This document shows positions 8,281 through 15,614 of a DNA stretch of 33,707 nucleotides, piece after piece. The notes under the pieces were generated by a model. It was given only the letters and a program-made list of their open reading frames with translations, had not been told where the DNA came from and did not search any database. How positions within the stretch are numbered: position 1 is the stretch's first letter; every line of letters begins with the position of its first letter. The stretch is taken from positions 1-33,707 of the forward strand of contig QHYQ01000006.1 of the NCBI GenBank assembly GCA_003224175.1. Reading direction: 5' to 3'. Source of the stretch: Acidobacteriota bacterium. Lineage in GTDB: Bacteria; Acidobacteriota; Terriglobia; Acidiferrales; UBA7541. The position numbers and the translations under genes were made by a program.

Positions 8281-9128
8281 ACCCATCTCCAGTCAGACTC
8301 CGCGTCGCTTTCCAAGGCGAGCCGGGCGCTTTCAGCGAAGAGGCGGCCGTCAAACTCCTGGGCGCACAAATCGAAACCGTTCCGCGCCTCACGTTCGAAG
8401 CCATGTTTGCCGCGATCGCTGATGGCGCCGCCGACCTCATTCTTGCGCCCGTCGAGAACAGCTTGGCCGGCTCTGTCTATCGCTGTTATGACCTGCTACT
8501 CGAAAGCAAGCTCAGCATCATCGCGGAAGTGATTCTTCCCATTGCGCACAACTTGATCGGCCCCCCCGGCGCAACCATCGACCAGGTGAGGTTCGTGCAA
8601 TCGCACCCCGTGGCCCTGGCACAGTGCACGCGCTTCTTCGAAGCGCATCCTCAGATCACCCGCGTAGCCGCCGAAGACACCGGCGGAAGCGTCCGCGAAG
8701 TGGTCCGCGCAGGCGATCACCAGCGCGCGGCCATCGCCAGCCGCCGCGCCGCGGAAATCTATGCCGGCTGCATCCTGCAATCTCATCTCGAAGATCATCG
8801 CCAGAACTACACCCGTTTTGTCCTTCTCTCTCCTGAACCCGGCGTGCCCGCGGGCGCCAATAAGATTTCGCTGGTTGTTTTCCTTTGGCACCAGCCCGGC
8901 GCCCTGCATCAGGCTCTGGAACCCATCGCACGAGAAAAGATTAATTTGGTGAAAATCGAAAGCCGCCCCATTGTGGGCCATCCTTTCGAATACTGTTTTT
9001 ATCTCGATCTCATGGCCCCGCCGCAGGCGCCAGGAGCGCAGGCCGCGCTCGAGGAATTGCGCCGGCGTGCTAGGGAAGTGCGTATCCTCGGCTGCTACGT
9101 CGCCGCTCCACCCCCGACCTCTTCATAG
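8277..9128 (+). CDS. pheA: Prephenate dehydratase
   Basis: Converts prephenate to phenylpyruvate in phenylalanine synthesis, in the cytoplasm. The 283-residue protein has the catalytic dehydratase domain (about 8-185) beginning VAFQGEPGAFSEEAA, with APVENSLAGSV and the catalytic TRF motif at 179-181 (NYTRFVLL). The C-terminal ACT domain (about 197-275) carries GALH at 208-211 and ESRP at 228-231, the phenylalanine-binding signatures, so feedback inhibition by Phe is likely. No chorismate mutase domain is fused. The start is TTG at 8277, preceded by GGAGAG at about 8 bases, overlapping the methyltransferase stop as TTGA. The downstream threonine synthase frame begins inside this gene. Confidence 0.93.
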   Translation: MNPSPVRLRVAFQGEPGAFSEEAAVKLLGAQIETVPRLTFEAMFAAIADGAADLILAPVENSLAGSVYRCYDLLLESKLSIIAEVILPIAHNLIGPPGATIDQVRFVQSHPVALAQCTRFFEAHPQITRVAAEDTGGSVREVVRAGDHQRAAIASRRAAEIYAGCILQSHLEDHRQNYTRFVLLSPEPGVPAGANKISLVVFLWHQPGALHQALEPIAREKINLVKIESRPIVGHPFEYCFYLDLMAPPQAPGAQAALEELRRRAREVRILGCYVAAPPPTSS

Positions 9129-10368
9129 CGTCGGCGAAAAGAGTCGCTTTACGCACCCCGAATGCGGCGGCTTGCTCGACGTCCAATACGATTTCCCGCG
9201 AATCGACCCCGCCTCCTTGCGCCTCTTATGGCAGCAGCGCAAAACAAGCAGCGCCATCACCGACCAGAGCGGCGTATGGCGTTTCCGCGAGCTTTTACCT
9301 TTTGCCCCCGAGGGGACCAATGTGGTCAGCCTCTCCGAGGGCCGCACACCGCTTATCGAAGTGAACCGCACCGGGGAGTGGGCGGGAGGCGTGCGTCTTG
9401 CCATCAAGCATCAAGGCAATAATCCTACGGGCTCGTTCAAGGATTTGGGCATGACCGCCTGCATCACTCAGGCCGCTATTCTCGGGAGCCGCGTCACCGC
9501 TTGTGCCTCCACTGGCAATACCTCCGCTTCGATGGCGGCCTACGCTGCACGCGCCGGGATGAAAGCCGTGGTCTTTGTTCCCTTTGGGAAAATCTCCACC
9601 GCCAAGCTGGCTCAAGCCCTAGAATTTGGCGCTGTGGTCATCGAGATGGGCGACAACTTCGATCAGGCTTTCCGGATGCTGCGCGAACTCACAGATGAGC
9701 TCGGCCTCTACCTCGTCAATTCGCTGAACCCATTCCGGCTTGAAGGTCAGAAAACCATCGTGTTCGAAATCCTCGAGCAACGCGATTGGCGCGTTCCCGA
9801 TTACCTGGTTCTGCCCGGCGGAAATTTGGGTAACGTCTCTTCTGTTGGAAAAGGCTTGCAGGAACTAAGGCAACTCGGACTGATTGACAAACTGCCGCGC
9901 CTAGTCGTCGTTCAAGCGGAAGGGGCCAGTCCCTTTTACACTATGATCGCCACCGGTGCGGGTGAGATCACTCCTGTTCAGCCGCGTACCGAGGCATCCG
10001 CCATTCGCATTGGCAACCCTGTTAATTGGAAGAAAGCTCTTCGCGCCGTTCGTTTGACTGATGGCCTGTGCGAGTCCGTCACCGACGAACAGATTTTCGA
10101 AGCCAAGGCCACATTGGCCAAAGATGGTGTGGGGTGTGAGCCTGCTTCCGCAGCCGCGGTCGCCGGCACTCAGAAATTGGTCCGTTCGGGCAAAATCGAG
10201 GATGGTGCAGACGTCGTCGCGGTCCTCACTGGTCACCAGCTCAAGGATCCAGAAATCAGCATCAAGCGGCGCAGCGAGCGAGAACTGGCTCAGCAGAGGC
10301 TGCATGTCGAGGCCGACATTCATAAGTTGCGAGCTGTCTTGGAAAGCGTAATGCTCCAATCGGCCTGA
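9067..10368 (+). CDS. thrC: Threonine synthase (5' end unclear)
   Basis: A PLP-dependent enzyme converting O-phosphohomoserine to threonine. Visible signatures are SEGRTPLIE, KHQGNNPTGSFKDLGM with the PLP lysine (about residue 125), ACASTGNTSASMAAYAARAG, the phosphate-binding LPGGNLGN, and VGCEPASAAAVAG. The family-like sequence starts at EKSRFTHPECGGLLDVQYDF, the second half of a small zinc-ribbon-like N-terminus. The usual first CxxC and an initiating ATG at the expected place are absent. The best available start is GTG 9067, inside pheA, with GAGGA 11 bases upstream; ATG 8971 gives a longer overlap. Either the N-terminus is read from within pheA or a piece of DNA at the junction was lost. 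It ends in a hairpin at 10358-10377. Confidence 0.88.
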   Translation: MLGKCVSSAATSPLHPRPLHSVGEKSRFTHPECGGLLDVQYDFPRIDPASLRLLWQQRKTSSAITDQSGVWRFRELLPFAPEGTNVVSLSEGRTPLIEVNRTGEWAGGVRLAIKHQGNNPTGSFKDLGMTACITQAAILGSRVTACASTGNTSASMAAYAARAGMKAVVFVPFGKISTAKLAQALEFGAVVIEMGDNFDQAFRMLRELTDELGLYLVNSLNPFRLEGQKTIVFEILEQRDWRVPDYLVLPGGNLGNVSSVGKGLQELRQLGLIDKLPRLVVVQAEGASPFYTMIATGAGEITPVQPRTEASAIRIGNPVNWKKALRAVRLTDGLCESVTDEQIFEAKATLAKDGVGCEPASAAAVAGTQKLVRSGKIEDGADVVAVLTGHQLKDPEISIKRRSERELAQQRLHVEADIHKLRAVLESVMLQSA

Positions 10369-10377
10369 AGGCCGATT
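10358..10377 (+). other. Hairpin enclosing the thrC stop codon
   Basis: Arms AATCGGCC (10358-10365) and GGCCGATT (10370-10377) are perfectly complementary with a four-base loop TGAA that contains the thrC TGA stop. No run of T follows, so it is not a canonical intrinsic terminator. It may protect the 3' end of the message, attenuate read-through into the following regulator gene, or be chance. Confidence 0.4.
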
Positions 10378-10405
10378 CCGCTAGCATGTTGATCCTAAGG
10401 TAAGA

Positions 10406-10819
10406 GTGCAACCAGCTAAATTATTCTCGCCCCGCGAAGCTGCCCAGGTTCTGGGCATCAGCTATCCCACGCTCAAGCAATGGATCTACAAGGGCAAAAT
10501 TCGCACTGTGAAGACTGCCGGTGGTCATCACCGCGTTCCGGAGCAGCAGATTGACAAATTCCTCTATCGCGCAGGTGAAACCGGCGATGTCCGCCAGCGC
10601 CGCAGCAATTTCCGCAGAATCAGTGGAAGAAACCAACTGATTGGCCGCGTCACCGATATCAAGACCATGGGGCTGATGGCCCAGGTGACGCTCTCCATCG
10701 GCGGTCAGCACATCACTTCCATTATAACCGCCGATGCCGTCCGCGAGATGCGACTGCAGAAGGGCCAAACGGTTGCCGCGCTGATCAAATCCACCGAAGT
10801 TATGATCCTGCGAGTGTAG
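10406..10819 (+). CDS. MerR-type HTH plus TOBE (molybdopterin-binding) regulator
   Basis: A 137-residue protein with an N-terminal winged-helix DNA-binding domain of the MerR/excisionase type (residues about 5-55): LFSPREAAQVLGISYPTLKQ, then IRTVKTAGGHHRVPEQQID. A short Arg/Ser-rich linker leads to a C-terminal TOBE/Mop domain (about 70-137): SGRNQLIGRVTDIKTMGLMA, SIITADAVREMRLQKGQTVAALIKSTEVMI. TOBE/Mop domains bind molybdate or related oxyanions, so a molybdate-responsive regulator is inferred. No molybdate transporter or molybdoenzyme gene lies in the window. The GTG start at 10406 has CTAAGG 6-8 bases upstream. It follows thrC by 37 bases on the same strand and may share its transcript. 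Confidence 0.85.
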   Translation: MQPAKLFSPREAAQVLGISYPTLKQWIYKGKIRTVKTAGGHHRVPEQQIDKFLYRAGETGDVRQRRSNFRRISGRNQLIGRVTDIKTMGLMAQVTLSIGGQHITSIITADAVREMRLQKGQTVAALIKSTEVMILRV

Positions 10820-10978
10820 GCAGCTTGTTGTCGCTCGGGCCTGAACCTATCAAGCAGATGCGGTAAGGAGCCATAGCTATCCCGCGTCTCCCCGGACAGG
10901 TCTTGCCTCGGCCCGTGATTCTGTGCTAATAGCCTGTGTTAAATGCGCCCTATTATAAGTACGGTTCGGAGGAATCAG

Positions 10979-11404
10979 ATGAAGGTTAACCCCCTAGTAT
11001 CCTTAGTCTTAATCGCCGGCTTTCTGCTGGGAGGGTTGCCGCTCTTCGCACACCACGGAACGGGCGTGGCTTATGACATCGAAAAGACGGTCATGTTGAA
11101 GGGAACTGTAACCGAATGGATTTGGGCCAACCCCCATTGCGGCATCCTGTTCGACGTGACGGATGACAAGGGTAACGTCGAACATTGGGGCGCGGAGCTT
11201 GGAAATCCTCACGCGCTCTCCATGGCCGGCTTGAGTAAAGATATCCTGAAGCCGGGCGACAAGATCACGATTTCGGGACACCCCGCGAAGTCGGGCGCGC
11301 CACGCATCGAGCTTCAGGAGTTCACGACAGCCGACGGGCGAACTCTGCCGGAAAAAGGCCATAAGGGGAACGGCGCGAAACTGACGGACGAGCCCGGCCA
11401 GTAA
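10979..11404 (+). CDS. DUF6152 family exported protein
   Basis: A 141-residue protein with a signal peptide (MKVNPLVSLVLIAGFLLGGL, then PLFAHHG) and a mature part of about 115 residues with an OB-fold-like pattern: DIEKTVMLKGTVTEWIWANPH, FDVTDDKGNVEHWGAELG, ILKPGDKITISGHPAKSGAP. This matches DUF6152, common in Acidobacteria and Proteobacteria and of unknown function. The HHG at the predicted cleavage site and the WANPHCG segment are typical. ATG 10979 has GGAGGA 6 bases upstream; an in-frame ATG at 10943 is less likely. A TATTAT box at 10951-10956 could be a -10 element. It is followed after about 117 bases by an exported protein of an unnamed family. Confidence 0.85.
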   Translation: MKVNPLVSLVLIAGFLLGGLPLFAHHGTGVAYDIEKTVMLKGTVTEWIWANPHCGILFDVTDDKGNVEHWGAELGNPHALSMAGLSKDILKPGDKITISGHPAKSGAPRIELQEFTTADGRTLPEKGHKGNGAKLTDEPGQ

Positions 11405-11521
11405 GCCGACTGCGGCCAACAAGCCGCAAAGGCCGTCAGGATTTTTGCGGTCTTCGCAAGGCGCTCTTACTCGAGAAGCCGGCTAACGACCTGTCATTGA
11501 GTCACGGAGGGAAGTGGAAAA

Positions 11522-12406
11522 ATGCGAAATCGCTTCATGGACTTATTCGCGATCCTCGCGACGGTGCTAGCGATCTCGACCGTCACGTTCGCCCAGACCT
11601 ATGGCACCAAGGGATATGCGCCAGGGACGTGGAAACCGGACGAACTGCCGAAGGACTTGTCAAAGCCCAAGCCTTTTAACGCACATGACTTGTCCGGAGT
11701 CTGGTCGTCGCCCACCAAGGCCGGCTATTTCGAAAGGCATGCACTGAATGACAAGTGGTTAGATATAAAAGACAAGAGTATTCCGGACCAGATGAGGTCG
11801 CAGACTTATCCCCCTCCCATGACTGAGTGGGGCAAGGCCAAGTTCGAAGCCACGAAACCCAGCTATGGCCCCCGGTCCGTTGCCCCCGGCTTGGGCAATG
11901 ACGCAGTTTCCACCTGCGATCCGATGGGCTATCCCCGCGACCTATATGAGGCAAATCTACGGCCCTTCGAAATGATTCAAGCCCCTGACAGGGTCTTGAT
12001 ACATATGCAGTATCACGATATCTGGCGCCAAATTTGGACCGATGGCCGAGGACTTCCGAAAGATCCAGATCCCGCCTGGATGGGATACTCAATTGGAAAA
12101 TGGGATGGAGATACGTTCGTTGTAACGTCGACCGGCTACGACGATCGCACCTGGCTCGATCACTTCGGCAATCCTCATAGCGATCAGATGGTCCTCGTGG
12201 AACGCTGGCGCCGCCCTGATCCTGACACCTTGACCCTGGACATGATCATCACAGATCCCAAGACGTATACCGCTGCTTGGGTTGGCGAGACAATTACGTT
12301 TGTACGTGCGAAAGCGGCGATTTTTGAGGAGCTTTGCGTCCCCTCAGAAGAGGAGCACTTCAACGATAAAATCAGGGACGCTGCTGTCGGAACCGCAAAG
12401 CCCTAA
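11522..12406 (+). CDS. Exported protein of unnamed family (paralogue of the gene at 28772-29605)
   Basis: A 294-residue protein with a signal peptide (about 1-25, ending TFAQ). I do not recognise an established domain. It shares an ordered set of motifs with the protein at 28772-29605: an N-terminal LSGVW (LNGAW in the other), TCDPMGYPRD, a QYHDIWRQIWTDGRGLPKDP block, WMGYSIGKWDGDTFVVTS, GYDDRTWLDHFGNPHSDQM, VERWRRPDPDTLTLDMIITD and DPKTY. The many conserved Trp, Asp and His residues suggest a beta-rich extracytoplasmic fold. ATG 11522 is preceded by GGAGGGAAG. The neighbour upstream is DUF6152. Such pairs recur in Acidobacteria as far as I recall, but no function is known. Confidence 0.8.
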   Translation: MRNRFMDLFAILATVLAISTVTFAQTYGTKGYAPGTWKPDELPKDLSKPKPFNAHDLSGVWSSPTKAGYFERHALNDKWLDIKDKSIPDQMRSQTYPPPMTEWGKAKFEATKPSYGPRSVAPGLGNDAVSTCDPMGYPRDLYEANLRPFEMIQAPDRVLIHMQYHDIWRQIWTDGRGLPKDPDPAWMGYSIGKWDGDTFVVTSTGYDDRTWLDHFGNPHSDQMVLVERWRRPDPDTLTLDMIITDPKTYTAAWVGETITFVRAKAAIFEELCVPSEEEHFNDKIRDAAVGTAKP

Positions 12407-12707
12407 TTCATCCTGGTCAAAGCGGATCGTAGCGTTACTCGAGCCCTGGTGAACCCTGAATGCGTCTGAGCTTGATTAGGTCTGCTGTTGCCGCGGAGCG
12501 AATACATCTTTCCTTGTAAGGATGCGTTTGTACCTACGGCGTCCACAGACGAGCCATGGATTAAATCCCGTATTGCCAACGCTTTTCATCGCCCCATATT
12601 GTCAACTCTAATTCAGAGCCAGTGCCGCCCACGGGGGGCGGGAAGATCTCTGCGCAGACCGGTGTGCGCGCAGAGGGGCGCAGTACACATGAACCGGAGG
12701 TGATTTC
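12407..12707. other. Intergenic region without visible gene
   Basis: About 300 bases between the unnamed exported protein and the response regulator. I find no convincing reading frame, tRNA-like fold or terminator with a T run. The last bases hold the GGAGGTGAT ribosome binding site of the response regulator gene, so the regulator's promoter probably lies here. Confidence 0.4.
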
Positions 12708-13370
12708 GTGGCGCCTTTCCGAATCCTGTTGGCTGACGATCACGAAGTTGTGCGGGCCGGCCTTCGTGCACTATTGGAGGAGCAGACCGGGTGGGAAGTC
12801 GTCGCCGAGGCTGCTGACGGCCGCGACGCAGTAGACAAAGCCAGCAAACTCAAGCCGGATGCTGTCGTCATCGACATCGCGATGCCTTCGCTGAACGGAC
12901 TGGAAGCAGTGCGGCAGATCATGAAAGCCGTGCCGGATACGAAAGTGCTGGTCCTCACCATGTACGATTCCGATCCCTTGATTCAGCAGGTCCTGCAGGC
13001 AGGCGCACGAGGCTATCTGCTGAAATCGGATGCGGGCCGCGATCTCGTCTCCGCGATCGACGCTTTGCGCCGTAACAAGACTTTCTTTACTCCCAAGGTC
13101 AGCCAGATGGTGCTCGAAGGTTATCTGGATAAGAGCCCCAGAGAAAAAGCGGCGGAGGGCGAACCTGAAAGTCTGCGACTCACCAGCCGGCAGCGCGAAA
13201 TCGTGCAGCTATTGGCGGAAGGAAAAAGCAGCAAGGAAGTCGCCGCTGTTTTGGGACTGAGCGTGAAAACTGCCGAGACGCATCGCGCCAACATCATGCG
13301 CAAGCTCGATTGCCACTCCGTGACGGAACTGGTTCGCTATGCCATCCGAAACCACATTATCGCTGCGTAG
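12708..13370 (+). CDS. NarL/FixJ-family response regulator
   Basis: A two-component transcription regulator of 220 residues. The receiver domain (about 4-120) has the acidic pair Asp10-Asp11, the phosphorylation site Asp56 (VVIDIAMPSLNGLE), the switch Thr in VLVLTMYD, and the Lys of YLLKSDA. The C-terminal LuxR-type HTH (about 153-215) reads LTSRQREIVQLLAEGKSSKE, VAAVLGLSVKTAETHRANIM, RKLDCHSVTELVRYAI. The GTG start is supported by a near-perfect GGAGGTGAT ribosome binding site. No histidine kinase is adjacent, so its partner is unknown; the flanking genes are not obvious targets. Confidence 0.92.
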   Translation: MAPFRILLADDHEVVRAGLRALLEEQTGWEVVAEAADGRDAVDKASKLKPDAVVIDIAMPSLNGLEAVRQIMKAVPDTKVLVLTMYDSDPLIQQVLQAGARGYLLKSDAGRDLVSAIDALRRNKTFFTPKVSQMVLEGYLDKSPREKAAEGEPESLRLTSRQREIVQLLAEGKSSKEVAAVLGLSVKTAETHRANIMRKLDCHSVTELVRYAIRNHIIAA

Positions 13371-13563
13371 TGAATCACACGTCAGGTAACGCCGGCCCCT
13401 AGCAACGCCGACTCTGCTACAATCCGACCGTCGGCGCAGCTCTAGAATTTCTACCAGACATTTCGTAGTACGATTGCCTGGGACTATGCGTGGAGCGCTG
13501 TCTTCCCTGTGCCGCCTCCTTGTAGCCCCTGGTGATGTGCTTTCTACGAAGCTCTAGCTATTA

Positions 13564-14742
13564 ATGCTACCGCTCGAAGGCATCAAAATTGTATCCGTGG
13601 AGCAGGCGGTAGCTGCTCCGTTCGCCTCGCGCCAACTGGCCGATTTTGGCGCCCGAGTTATTAAGATCGAGCGCCCCGAAGGCGGCGACTTTGCTCGTGA
13701 CTACGACCATAAAGTGCGCGGAATGTCGAGTTGGTTCGTCTGGCTTAATCGGTCAAAGCAAAGCCTCAGCCTGGACCTCAAGCGCCCTCAAGCCGCAGAG
13801 ATCGTAGATAGACTGACGGCGGACTGCGACGTCCTCATACACAACCTGGCGCCCGGTGCTGCCGACAGAGTTGGCTTGAAAAGCCAGGCGATGCTCTTCA
13901 GGAATCAAAGGCTCATCGTATGCGAGATAAGCGGTTACGGATCAGAGGGCCCTTATAAAAACAAGAAGGCTTACGACCTGTTGGTGCAGTTCGAGACGGG
14001 TCTGGTTTCCATCACCGGAACGCCGGATGCGCCGTGCAAGGCGGGAAGTTCAGTAGCGGACATAGCGGCGGGCATGTATGCGTTCAGCGGAATACTGATA
14101 GCGTTGTACCGGCGCGAAAAGACCGGCCGAGGAGGCCTCGTGCAGGTGTCTCTATTCGATGCCCTCAGCGAATGGGTGTTACCAGCGGCGTATTACGGGG
14201 TGTACAGCGGGTCGGCCCCCGCGCGAAGCGGGGCAGAGCACGCGTCGATCGCTCCTTACGGGCCATACTTCACCGGCGACGGCAAGCAGATCAATATCGG
14301 GATTCAAAACGAACGAGAGTGGCGGCAGTTTTGCATCGTGGTTCTGCTAAACCAAGAAATCGCGGCCGACCCCCGCTTCGACAGTAATTCACAGCGTTCC
14401 GAAAATCGCAAAGCATTGCGGGCCGTGATTTCAGAAATTTTCCGGACATTGACTCTAGACGAAATTGTAGCGCGGCTAGAGGACGCCGGTATCGCTCACT
14501 CGCGCTCGAATTCGGTGCAAGACCTGCTGGCTCACCCGCAACATACGGAGAGGGGGCGTCGGCGAGACATCGCCTCCCCGGTGGGGCCACTGCAAGCCCT
14601 TGTGCCATCCATTCTCCTGGACGGAGTCGAGCCTCGCATGGAGGCGGTTCCGGCCCTGGGCCAAGACACAGACCTCATCCTCCGCGAACTCGGATATACT
14701 CCGCAACAGATTCAGCGCTTTCGGCAGGACGGCGTGGTCTGA
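13564..14742 (+). CDS. CaiB/BaiF (class III) CoA-transferase
   Basis: A cytoplasmic enzyme of 392 residues that moves CoA between carboxylic acids. Family hallmarks are the N-terminal LEGIKIVSVEQAVAAPFASR, LADFGARVIKIERPEGGDFAR, the LDLKRP segment, and the catalytic Asp138 in KKAYDLLVQ. Later come GRGGLVQVSLFDAL, PYGPYFTGDG and LEDAGIAHSRSNSVQDLLAHPQ. The substrate pair cannot be read from sequence; overall it resembles mesaconyl/itaconate-type transferases as much as formyl-CoA transferase. No ribosome binding site is obvious before ATG 13564, but the start matches the family position. It stands alone between two response-regulator genes; the hairpin downstream (14794-14823) is oriented for the opposite strand. 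Confidence 0.9.
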   Translation: MLPLEGIKIVSVEQAVAAPFASRQLADFGARVIKIERPEGGDFARDYDHKVRGMSSWFVWLNRSKQSLSLDLKRPQAAEIVDRLTADCDVLIHNLAPGAADRVGLKSQAMLFRNQRLIVCEISGYGSEGPYKNKKAYDLLVQFETGLVSITGTPDAPCKAGSSVADIAAGMYAFSGILIALYRREKTGRGGLVQVSLFDALSEWVLPAAYYGVYSGSAPARSGAEHASIAPYGPYFTGDGKQINIGIQNEREWRQFCIVVLLNQEIAADPRFDSNSQRSENRKALRAVISEIFRTLTLDEIVARLEDAGIAHSRSNSVQDLLAHPQHTERGRRRDIASPVGPLQALVPSILLDGVEPRMEAVPALGQDTDLILRELGYTPQQIQRFRQDGVV

Positions 14743-14787
14743 ACGTTCAGATTTCACTACTCTCCGCGAGAAGCCTTGGACCAATAG

Positions 14788-14823
14788 AAAAAAGCCCCAC
14801 CGGGTAAGGGGGAACGGTGGGGC
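14788..14823 (-). terminator. Rho-independent terminator (minus strand)
   Basis: On the minus strand GCCCCACC, a 14-base loop and GGTGGGGC (14823 down to 14794) are followed at once by six T (14793-14788). The perfect GC-rich 8-bp stem plus U tract is a classical intrinsic terminator. The nearest gene that it could serve is the receiver-only regulator ending at 15026, about 200 bases upstream. The gap leaves room for a long 3' UTR or a separate small RNA. Confidence 0.75.
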
Positions 14824-14969
14824 AGGTACTGCAAGTCAGGGGTCGTCACTTAGTGAGATTGCGGGCGGGATTCTGCAGACAATTGCAAATTCTGTAGATG
14901 GGCAGACATAAAACACGTAGCGATTGACATAGGGTCGCTGTAGAGAAACGCGAAGCAAGGAACAAGGCG

Positions 14970-14985
14970 TTACAAAAATTTGTAA
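14970..14985. promoter_or_regulatory. Palindrome TTACAAA-AA-TTTGTAA
   Basis: A perfect 7-base inverted repeat with a two-base spacer, AT-rich in a GC-rich background, lies 41 bases downstream of the stop of the receiver-only response regulator. The size and symmetry fit a dimeric regulator operator, but no promoter could be assigned next to it. It may equally be chance. Confidence 0.25.
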
Positions 14986-15025
14986 AAGAAGGCAGCGCTA
15001 TGCTCCGAACGCCTGTCTCCGAGAC

Positions 15026-15403
15026 TTAGCCGGGCAAGGTCGCGCAAGCGAGGCGATGCATCGTGGAAATAAGACACGAGCCCATCTCTTCCTTAGGTAA
15101 AAAAGCATTGGCGCCACAACGGTCGGAAATTTGCTGATAGGAGTTGCTGGGTATGGCCGTGACAAGTATGACGACAACCTTCGGCCATCTCTCCCGAATG
15201 GCAGAAGTAGCTTCCAGGCCGTTCATCAGGGGCATGGCGATATCCATGAGAATCAGGTCAGGCTGCAGGTGAGCCGTCAAACTGATGGCCTGAAGACCGT
15301 CGCAAGCTTCGCCGACGACTCGAATTTGCAGGTCGCCTTCGAGGAGATCTCGAACAGCGGCGCGGAACTCGTGGTTATCGTCGACAACCAGTACTCTGAT
15401 CAT
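15026..15403 (-). CDS. Single-domain response regulator (receiver only)
   Basis: A 125-residue CheY-like receiver domain without output domain. It has Asp8-Asp9 (VVDDNHEF), phosphorylation Asp54 in LILMDIAMPLMNGLEA, the Thr of VILVTAIP and the Lys in AFLPKEEMG. The C-terminus ends within the fifth helix, so no effector domain was cut off by a frameshift that I can see. A weak GGATGAG lies upstream of the ATG. No kinase is adjacent. A strong terminator lies downstream at 14788-14823. It could act in a phosphorelay or by protein-protein contact. Confidence 0.88.
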   Translation of the reverse strand: MIRVLVVDDNHEFRAAVRDLLEGDLQIRVVGEACDGLQAISLTAHLQPDLILMDIAMPLMNGLEATSAIRERWPKVVVILVTAIPSNSYQQISDRCGANAFLPKEEMGSCLISTMHRLACATLPG

Positions 15404-15614
15404 GGCTCATCCGGACCTTAGATCAGTTGGTGGACCGGCACCAATGCGCTTTACCATTTGATGCCCGACCCCGCGTTAAAGGCTTCACCTGAGGGGATCG
15501 TGCAGGAAATCACAAATGCCCCCGCGGAAGTACTGCTAGTGCTGCACCTCTTCCAGATCGGCAATTAGCTTAAGCCGATGCGGAAGGAAGGCCGTAATGC
15601 CGAGTGGCGGCGGT

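Noticed and set aside
11411-11446. Hairpin TGCGGC/GCCGCA followed by a TTTTT run
   Set aside because: The T run is about 13 bases from the stem, too far for a canonical terminator.
14794-14823. Same hairpin as a plus-strand terminator for the CoA-transferase gene
   Set aside because: No T run follows on the plus strand; the U tract is only on the minus strand.
14924-14952. TTGACA resembling a -35 box on the plus strand
   Set aside because: No acceptable -10 sequence at 16-18 bases and no plus-strand gene follows.
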